A stretch of DNA of 36,570 nucleotides. It comes from an uncultured Tissierellia bacterium. GTDB taxonomy: Bacteria > Bacillota > Clostridia > Tissierellales > Peptoniphilaceae. Location: NCBI GenBank assembly GCA_937923265.1, contig CALAJY010000052.1:1-36570 (forward strand), written 5' to 3'. Positions 31,115-36,570 of the stretch are shown in pieces. Below the pieces are notes generated by a model. It did not search any database, was not told the DNA's origin, and saw only the letters and a program-made list of their open reading frames with translations. Both the position numbers and the translations under genes were made by a program. Every line of letters starts with the position of its first letter. Within the stretch, counting starts at the first letter, position 1.

Positions 31115-33319
31115 CTACATCGATGACCGCGGATCGATGGTTACCACAATGTTTAATGTTCGACTGCTGGGATACTCCGTGAGAACCTGCTTTCCCAGTT
31201 GCAGCAAGAGCCGGCGGTTTCGGCTTCGCAAGAGTAGTTGAAAGCGGTACTTTCGATTTACCCTCTCAATCACAGACGGACTGGGCCCGTCCAGGCGGAA
31301 ATATTCCCCGGTCTTTTCAATCCATTGCTCCAAGGAGGCACGAATGCGGTGTCCCATTTCCAGACAGGCGGTTCGATCTCCCCCACTTAAACGAATCAAC
31401 ATCTCCACCGTATAAGGAGGATAGCGATTCAAAAATCGTTCTTTCATCTCTGCCGCATAAAAGGCATCCACATCATGATCCAGGGAGAAGAGAATCGCGG
31501 GACGGTCCGGGCGGTAGGTCTGCACATAGACCCTTCCCGATTGGTCGCCTCTGCCTGCCCGACCCGCTACCTGTGTGATCAATTGGAAGGTCTTTTCCGA
31601 GGCTCGCAAATCCGGTAGATTCAGGGTCAAATCCGCCGCCATGATTCCCACCACGGTAACCGCGGGAAAATCAAAGCCCTTGGCAATCATCTGGGTTCCC
31701 AAGAGGATATCAATTTCGCGATTCACCATCTTCTGGTAGACAGCCTCATAGGCCCCCTTCCTCCCCATGGTATCCGCATCCGCTCGAAAGATGTGAGCAT
31801 CGGGAAAGAGTCGTCGCGTTTCCTCTTCCAGCATCTCGGTTCCCGCACCGAATTCTCGAATGTGTTCTCCCCCACATTGGGGGCATTTCTTTTGATAGAA
31901 TTTTTCCCTTCCGCAATAATGACAGACCAGCCGATTTTTATGCTTGTGATAGGTCATCGCCACATCACAGGCATCACAGCGGTACACATACCCACAGTCT
32001 CTGCAAAAAACGAACGAGGTGTGCCCTCGTTTGTTTAAAAAGAGAATCACCTGCTCTTTCCGGTCCAGGGCACTTTTCATGGCCTGATACAGGGAGCGGG
32101 AGAACATGGAGCGATTTCCGCTTTTCAGCTCCTCTCTCATGTCCACGGCGAGCAACTCCGGCATGCTTTGGCCGTGGGCTCGATGGCAGAGATTCAATCG
32201 CGTGACCGAACCCTGCTCTACCTGGTAAAGGGTGTCGATGGAAGGGGTCGCTGAGCCCAAAACCAGGGGACAATGATGCCACCGTGCACGGAATTCTGCC
32301 ACCTCATTCGTATGATATTTGGGATTCTGGTCGCTGATATAGCTTTGCTCATGCTCCTCATCGAGGACGATAAGACCAAGATTGGTGAAGGGTGCGAAGA
32401 TGGCACTGCGAGCCCCCACAACAATGGAAACTTCCTTGTTTTGAATCTTTTGCCATTCCTCGTATCGTTCCGCCACGCTCAAGCGCGAATGAAGAATGGC
32501 AATCTCTTCCCCGAAACGGCGACGAAAGCGCTCAATCGTCTGCGGGGTAAGGGAAATCTCCGGAACCAAGATGATGGTCTCTTTTCCCTGCCGACGTGCC
32601 TGCTCTGCCAGCTGTAAATAAATTTCCGTTTTCCCGGAGCCCGTCACCCCACAGAGAAGAAAGCTGCCTTCGCCACTTTGGGAAATGTGATCAAAGGCCT
32701 CCTGCTGCTCCTCATTTAAACAGTGTTGCGTATCCTGTGCAATTTGGGAATCTCTTCGACGGGGAATTCTTTTTTGGCTTTTTACAAGAAGTCCGCTTTC
32801 CACGAGACGATGTAAGGTGCTGCTGCTGGCTTTGGATTGTTGCAACAAGGACTTCTGTTCATGAACCCCCTGCTTTACCAGTTCCAGAAGAGCGTGTTGA
32901 CGGACATTACGGGCAGGAATCTGCGCCTGCCTTCCCTTCTCCGTCAGCCGGAAATAATTGCGGAGAAGGGGTTTTACCTCCCCTACCGCACCGGGAGGCA
33001 AGAGGCAGGCAAAGGCGGAGGTGAAATCGGATAGATAGCGATGGCAAAGAAAAAAAGCGAGTTGGATGCCCTCGTCCGAAATCTGGGGCTCCTCGTCAAC
33101 AATCGTTTCTACCGTTTTGAGGTCCTCTTCCGGAAGCTCTGTGTTTTCTGTTCCGTGAACGGCAACAATGAGCCCGAGCGTGCGACGATTTCCACGTCCG
33201 AAAGGAACATAGACGCGAATGCCCGGTCGGACCTTCTCTTTCATGCTCCCCTCCACCCGATAGCTGTAAAGCTGGTCGGTCCATCGGGTGCCGGAGGAAA
33301 TCACCAGATCAACGAGCAT
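31115..33319 (-). CDS. priA: Primosomal protein N' (replication restart helicase PriA)
   Basis: PriA recognises abandoned replication forks and reloads the replicative helicase. The 734-residue protein has the N-terminal 3'-DNA-binding domain (1-100), a winged-helix region, Walker A GVTGSGKT at 224-231, the DEEH box at 320-323, and a zinc-binding insertion with eight cysteines (CRDCGYVYRCDAC... CHYCGREKFYQKKCPQCG). FGAGTEMLEEET and QVAGRAGRG follow. ATG start 7 bases after AAGGAG. It begins two bases after the coaBC stop, in the conserved coaBC-priA-def order. Confidence 0.98.
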   Translation of the reverse strand: MLVDLVISSGTRWTDQLYSYRVEGSMKEKVRPGIRVYVPFGRGNRRTLGLIVAVHGTENTELPEEDLKTVETIVDEEPQISDEGIQLAFFLCHRYLSDFTSAFACLLPPGAVGEVKPLLRNYFRLTEKGRQAQIPARNVRQHALLELVKQGVHEQKSLLQQSKASSSTLHRLVESGLLVKSQKRIPRRRDSQIAQDTQHCLNEEQQEAFDHISQSGEGSFLLCGVTGSGKTEIYLQLAEQARRQGKETIILVPEISLTPQTIERFRRRFGEEIAILHSRLSVAERYEEWQKIQNKEVSIVVGARSAIFAPFTNLGLIVLDEEHEQSYISDQNPKYHTNEVAEFRARWHHCPLVLGSATPSIDTLYQVEQGSVTRLNLCHRAHGQSMPELLAVDMREELKSGNRSMFSRSLYQAMKSALDRKEQVILFLNKRGHTSFVFCRDCGYVYRCDACDVAMTYHKHKNRLVCHYCGREKFYQKKCPQCGGEHIREFGAGTEMLEEETRRLFPDAHIFRADADTMGRKGAYEAVYQKMVNREIDILLGTQMIAKGFDFPAVTVVGIMAADLTLNLPDLRASEKTFQLITQVAGRAGRGDQSGRVYVQTYRPDRPAILFSLDHDVDAFYAAEMKERFLNRYPPYTVEMLIRLSGGDRTACLEMGHRIRASLEQWIEKTGEYFRLDGPSPSVIERVNRKYRFQLLLRSRNRRLLLQLGKQVLTEYPSSRTLNIVVTIDPRSSM

Positions 33320-33321
33320 GC

Positions 33322-34515
33322 CTAGGCTCCTTGGACGAAAAGGTCCAAGATATGGTTGGCCACTTCTGTTTTTGATTGGAGCGGATATTTTTTCTCCAGG
33401 GAATCCCCGACAATCGTTACAATATTCGTTTCCCCATTAAAGCCCGCCCCCGGCTGACTCACGTCATTCAAAACAATGTAGTCGAGACCCTTGCGGACTC
33501 TCTTTTCCCGCGCATGGGCGAGGCCATCCACGGTCTCCGCCGCAAAGCCAATCATGACTTGGTTGGTTTTCTGCTCGGAGAGTTTTTGTAGAATATCGGG
33601 ATTTTGCACCAATTCCAGGCACCAGCGGTCCCCCGTATCTTTTTTGGTGAGTTTCTCTCCCGCTTCCCGCACCGGGGCGTAATCGCTCGGGGCAGCTGCC
33701 ATGATCAAGGCCTGGCAGGAAGCAAAATTCTTTTCCAGGGCTTCCAACAGTTCCCTTGTGGACGAAATCGCAATCTGCTTCATGGAGGCGGGAATCTCCA
33801 CCTCCAGGGGACCATGAATCAGGGTAACCTCTGCCCCTCTCTTCTGTGCCTCAACGGCGATGGCGAGCCCCTGACGCCCCGAAGAATCATTCGTTAAGAA
33901 ACGCACCGGATCGATCCGCTCTCGCGTGGGACCTGCCGTGACCAAAATCTTTTTGCCCCGTAAGTCCTTGGGAGTGAAAAATTCCTCCAGGACGGCAAAG
34001 AGCTCCTGGGCTTCCGGCATCCGTCCCTCCCCCACCTCATTGCAGGCCAGCCACCCCGCATTGGGCTCGACAATGGTAATCCCCCTCTCCCGGAGAAGGG
34101 AGAGATTGGCCTGAGTGGCCGGGTTTCGATACATGTAGACGTTCATTGCCGGAGCTAAGAGAAGCGGACAGTGGCTCGCTAACGCCGTTGCCGTGAGAAG
34201 GTCATCCGCAAGACCATGAGCAATCTTTGCGATGGCATCCGCGCTGGCAGGGGCGATAAGAAAGGCATCACACTCCCTCGTGAGGTCAATATGGGGAATG
34301 AAATGATCCTCTTCCCCGAAGGCATCCGTATACACGCGATGCTGCGACATGGTCTGAAAGGTCAAAGGACGGATAAACTCCTGTGCACCAGGGGACATCA
34401 CCACTCGCGTTTCCGCCTTGGCCTTGTTCAGCATGGAGAGCAGGCTCAGTGTTTTATAAATTGCGATTCCTCCCGTTACCCCAACGAGAATCCGCTTCCC
34501 TTCCAGCACAGTCAT
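33322..34515 (-). CDS. coaBC: Bifunctional phosphopantothenoylcysteine decarboxylase/phosphopantothenate-cysteine ligase
   Basis: CoaBC joins cysteine to 4'-phosphopantothenate (CoaB) and decarboxylates the product (CoaC, FMN-dependent) to phosphopantetheine, the substrate of CoaD, which is also in this window. The CoaC half (1-180) has His75 in PHIDLT, PAMNVYMY (Asn125) and Cys158 in ACNEVGEGRMPE. The CoaB half (about 185-397) starts KKILVTAGPTRERIDPVRFLTNDSSG. The 397-residue length is normal. It is 3 bases downstream of rpoZ and just upstream of priA. Confidence 0.98.
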   Translation of the reverse strand: MTVLEGKRILVGVTGGIAIYKTLSLLSMLNKAKAETRVVMSPGAQEFIRPLTFQTMSQHRVYTDAFGEEDHFIPHIDLTRECDAFLIAPASADAIAKIAHGLADDLLTATALASHCPLLLAPAMNVYMYRNPATQANLSLLRERGITIVEPNAGWLACNEVGEGRMPEAQELFAVLEEFFTPKDLRGKKILVTAGPTRERIDPVRFLTNDSSGRQGLAIAVEAQKRGAEVTLIHGPLEVEIPASMKQIAISSTRELLEALEKNFASCQALIMAAAPSDYAPVREAGEKLTKKDTGDRWCLELVQNPDILQKLSEQKTNQVMIGFAAETVDGLAHAREKRVRKGLDYIVLNDVSQPGAGFNGETNIVTIVGDSLEKKYPLQSKTEVANHILDLFVQGA

Positions 34516-34518
34516 TTT

Positions 34519-34716
34519 TTACCTCTCTTCGTCTTTAGATGTAACCTTCCCCGCCATGATTTCATCGAGAGCCACCGTTACCGGCTTCTGCCCCTCGGAC
34601 TTCACCAAAGGCTTGGAGCCGTCTGTGAGGAGACGGGCACGCTTCATTACCATGACGCAGACCTTGTAACGGCTCTCCGAAATGTTCGCTAATTCTTTAA
34701 AAGATGGATTAATCAT
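34519..34716 (-). CDS. rpoZ: DNA-directed RNA polymerase omega subunit
   Basis: Omega stabilises the beta' subunit of RNA polymerase. The 65-residue protein has the conserved MINPSFKEL start and the SRYKVCVMVMKRARLL helix that contacts beta', followed by KPVTVALDEIMAGKV. The start follows GGAGG by 7 bases and overlaps the gmk end by 8 bases. The gmk-rpoZ-coaBC order is conserved in Bacillota. Confidence 0.95.
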   Translation of the reverse strand: MINPSFKELANISESRYKVCVMVMKRARLLTDGSKPLVKSEGQKPVTVALDEIMAGKVTSKDEER

Positions 34717-35320
34717 TGAATTCCCTCCAATACTTACTCATAAGTTTCTCATCGATTCTCTGGTTTTCCGCATCGATAATGTGGGAGACCAGCTTCGCAC
34801 AGTCCTCAACGCGGTCGTTGATGACCGCATAGTCATAGTCATGGAGCATCGAGATCTCCTGTTCGGCATTGTGCAGCCGAAGCTGAATGCTGTCCTCGGC
34901 TTCCGTACCCCGATGACGGATCCGGCTCTCCAGGTCCACAACCTTTGGCGGAAGGAGGAAGATAAAGACCCCCTCCTCAAAGTTTTGTTTCACCTGCATG
35001 GCCCCTTGCACATCGATCTCCAAAATCACGTCGTTTCCCGCATCTAATTCGTCTTCCACGAACTGGCGGGGTGTTCCATAGTAGTTTCCATGAACCTGGG
35101 CAAATTCCAAAAGCTTGCCCTCATCAATCAAGCGATCAAACTCTTCCTTGGAATAAAAATAATAGCTTTCTCCGTCAATTTCCCCCGTCCTCTTCGGGCG
35201 AGTGGTTGCGGAAATGCTCAATTTCAAGTCCGGGCGATCCTTCATAAGCTGGCCGCAAACCGTCCCCTTTCCTACTCCGGAAGGACCGGAAATAATGATC
35301 AAATGTCCTTGTCTTCTCAT
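34709..35320 (-). CDS. gmk: Guanylate kinase
   Basis: Gmk phosphorylates GMP to GDP with ATP and supplies GTP and (p)ppGpp precursors. The 203-residue protein has P-loop GPSGVGKG at 12-19, the GMP-binding SISATTRPKRTGEIDGESYYF and FAQVHGNYYGTP, and FLLPPKVVDLESRIRHRGTE. I start at the ATG at 35320 behind AAGGAG; 27 codons of open frame upstream are yicC in another frame. It follows yicC by 20 bases; remA, which lies between these two in Bacillus, is absent. Confidence 0.98.
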   Translation of the reverse strand: MRRQGHLIIISGPSGVGKGTVCGQLMKDRPDLKLSISATTRPKRTGEIDGESYYFYSKEEFDRLIDEGKLLEFAQVHGNYYGTPRQFVEDELDAGNDVILEIDVQGAMQVKQNFEEGVFIFLLPPKVVDLESRIRHRGTEAEDSIQLRLHNAEQEISMLHDYDYAVINDRVEDCAKLVSHIIDAENQRIDEKLMSKYWREFND

Positions 35321-35340
35321 CTCTTCTCCTTCTTTGCCTG

Positions 35341-36216
35341 CTACTCGATGTTCTGAATTTGCTCCCGCAACTGCTCGATACCGCCCTTGGCAGAAATGCA
35401 TAGGTCGGTCAGCTCCTGATCGTTGGACTTGGAGCTTATGGTATTCACTTCCCGGTTCATCTCCTGAATCAAAAAATCCAGCGTTTTTCCCACGGGTTCC
35501 TCCAGGGAGAGCTTCTGGGAAAAAGCAAGGAAGTGGGAAGAAAGGCGGACCAGCTCCTCATCGATGTCCGCTTTCTCCGCAAAGAGAGCGAGCTCCGTTT
35601 CCAAAATCCCTGCATCCGGCTTTCCCTCTTCCGGCATCAGCTCCTCCACCCGCCGATGGATTCTTGCCTGCTCCTCCTTCACATAGTGAGGTGCTCGAAG
35701 TTCCATCTGCCGATGAATTTTTTGCAAGGCTTCCACCTTTTTCCGTAAATCGAGTTCGATGCGCTTTCCTTCCTCCCGGCGCATCGCTACCAGGTGTTCC
35801 AGGGCCTGTTTCAGCAAGGGAAGGAGGCGATTCCGTATCTCCTCTTCCGGGAAATCCTCCTGGGAGACATTCACCATGCCCTCCAGCCGCAGAAGATCCG
35901 ATAAAGAAATCGAGACATCCACCGGGCTTTTCTCCTTGATGGTTTGGAGCTGTTGTAACAGGGAAAGCAGGCTCTTTTCTTGAATCCGTAAGCGCTTGCC
36001 ATCCGAATCCCAATGAAGGCGAAGAAAAACATCAACCCGCCCCCGTAGGAGATATTGTTCAATCACCCTCTTACAATCGGCTTCTAAGAAAAGAAGAGCC
36101 TGGGCCGTTCGAAAATTCAGATCCAGAAAGCGACTGTTTACGCTTTTGATCTCGACCTCCAGTTGCATCCCCTCTTCCCGGTAAATGGCCTTGCCATATC
36201 CCGTCATGGATCTCAT
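35341..36216 (-). CDS. yicC: YicC/YloC family endoribonuclease
   Basis: A 291-residue protein starting MRSMTGYGKA, the family signature, with VEIKSVNSRFLDLNFR, a central helical region, and the C-terminal GKTLDFLIQEMNREVNTISSKSND that carries the likely active-site acidic residues. E. coli YicC is an endoribonuclease that affects stability of the small RNA RyhB; B. subtilis YloC also has RNase activity. The exact targets here are unknown. It is the first gene of the 14-gene operon ending with thiN, and follows the tail of udk. Confidence 0.95.
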   Translation of the reverse strand: MRSMTGYGKAIYREEGMQLEVEIKSVNSRFLDLNFRTAQALLFLEADCKRVIEQYLLRGRVDVFLRLHWDSDGKRLRIQEKSLLSLLQQLQTIKEKSPVDVSISLSDLLRLEGMVNVSQEDFPEEEIRNRLLPLLKQALEHLVAMRREEGKRIELDLRKKVEALQKIHRQMELRAPHYVKEEQARIHRRVEELMPEEGKPDAGILETELALFAEKADIDEELVRLSSHFLAFSQKLSLEEPVGKTLDFLIQEMNREVNTISSKSNDQELTDLCISAKGGIEQLREQIQNIE

Positions 36217-36231
36217 AGTGCCTCCCCCTTC

Positions 36232-36254
36232 ATTGTCTTACCATCCTAGACAAT
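36232..36254. repeat. ATTGTC/GACAAT inverted repeat around the yicC -10 box
   Basis: Arms at 36232-36237 and 36249-36254 form a perfect 6+6 inverted repeat whose 11-base centre includes the proposed -10. A further TTGTC copy at 36265-36269 lies at the -35, so the arm at 36249 could pair with either. The arrangement resembles an operator, but no cognate regulator is known here. Confidence 0.4.
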
Positions 36255-36271
36255 CCCCACTCCCTTGTCGA
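36243..36271 (-). promoter_or_regulatory. Candidate promoter of the yicC-thiN operon
   Basis: On the minus strand -35 TCGACA (36266-36271, 5 of 6), a 17-base spacer, and -10 TAGGAT (36243-36248, 4 of 6). A perfect TATAAT further upstream (36283-36288) lacks a good -35, so the true start could lie there instead. Confidence 0.5.
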
Positions 36272-36296
36272 GTAAATAAGACATTATAGTAATATT

Positions 36297-36570
36297 TTAA
36301 TGGGAAATCTCCTTTACGACCAATTTTTTTATGTGCTCCAAAAGGATCTGAATTCCCTTCTCATTCTCTGCTCCGCGAGGAATGATCAAATCCGCCTGCT
36401 TCTTTGTGGGCGCGATAAAGGCTTCATGCATGGGCTTTATCGTGTTTCGGTACTGATCCAGGATCGATTGTAAGCTTCTGCCCCGTTGCCCCTGGTCTCT
36501 CTCAATACGGCGAATCAGTCGAATATCGGGATCCGCTTGGACATAGACCTTGAGATTTAAATACGGCTGA
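36297..36570 (-). CDS. udk: Uridine kinase, C-terminal fragment cut by window edge
   Basis: Translating the minus strand from the right edge gives 90 residues to a TAA. They match the C-terminal half of uridine kinase: LKVYVQADPDIRLIRRIERD, GRSLQSILDQYRNTIKPMH, FIAPTKKQADLIIPRG and a final helix. The enzyme phosphorylates uridine and cytidine in pyrimidine salvage. The N-terminal P-loop half (about 120 residues) lies outside the window. It ends 80 bases before yicC, and no clear terminator separates them. udk is not a standard member of this block in Bacillus. Confidence 0.9.
   Translation of the reverse strand, partial: QPYLNLKVYVQADPDIRLIRRIERDQGQRGRSLQSILDQYRNTIKPMHEAFIAPTKKQADLIIPRGAENEKGIQILLEHIKKLVVKEISH

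Noticed and set aside
1..36570. Mobile elements, phage genes, toxin-antitoxin, CRISPR, tRNA or rRNA genes
   Set aside because: None of the frames shows a transposase, integrase, phage or Cas motif, and no cloverleaf or repeat array was noticed. Gene order is that of a stable housekeeping region.

Overview
The window is a compact stretch of core bacterial chromosome. It carries about 33 protein genes, almost all on the minus strand, with short gaps or small overlaps. The gene order, read along the minus strand, is the classic Bacillota (Firmicutes) housekeeping block: udk / yicC-gmk-rpoZ-coaBC-priA-def-fmt-rsmB-rlmN-prpC-prkC-rsgA-rpe-thiN / rpmB (divergent) / asp23-fakA-recG-rsmD-coaD-coiled-coil protein / murE-like ligase / tmcAL (opposite strand) / PPC-domain protein / rpmF-plsX-acpP-rnc-smc-ftsY / ylxM-ffh-rpsP-khpA-rimM-trmD-rplS / rbgA-rnhB-yraN. 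The coiled-coil gene beside coaD and the DDPG motif in the MurE-like ligase (not the DNPR of diaminopimelate-adding enzymes) suggest a clostridia-like or Tissierellia-like anaerobe with lysine- or ornithine-type peptidoglycan. That placement is inference. No sporulation gene is visible.

Region 1 (1-5881): ribosome biogenesis and protein targeting. It holds ylxM-ffh (SRP), rpsP, khpA, rimM, trmD, rplS, then a terminator, then rbgA-rnhB-yraN. A near-consensus promoter drives ylxM, and its -10 box lies inside the terminator hairpin of ftsY.

Region 2 (5882-12660): rpmF-plsX-acpP-rnc-smc-ftsY, behind a perfect TTGACA-17-TATAAT promoter. It covers phospholipid acyl supply, RNase III, chromosome condensation and the SRP receptor. 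A hairpin between rpmF and plsX probably limits read-through. The fapR, fabD and fabG genes found here in Bacillus are absent.

Region 3 (12661-16017): a less conserved insert with a PPC/DUF296 protein, tmcAL on the plus strand, and a MurE-like ligase convergent with and overlapping tmcAL.

Region 4 (16018-21728): asp23-fakA-recG-rsmD-coaD-coiled-coil gene, ending in a strong terminator. Its promoter and the rpmB promoter are divergent and share one palindromic -35 hexamer.

Region 5 (21729-36570): rpmB, tandem terminators, then a 14-gene operon from yicC to thiN. It links nucleotide and CoA supply, replication restart, N-formylation and deformylation, rRNA methylation, Ser/Thr kinase and phosphatase signalling, ribosome maturation and thiamine diphosphate synthesis. 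The 3' end of udk lies at the right edge.

No tRNA, rRNA, CRISPR array, insertion sequence, prophage or toxin-antitoxin system was seen. No stretch longer than about 150 bases lacks a gene. I found no new multi-gene system. The points of interest are regulatory architecture, gene overlaps, acidic tails on three ribosome-linked proteins, and departures from ancestral gene order.
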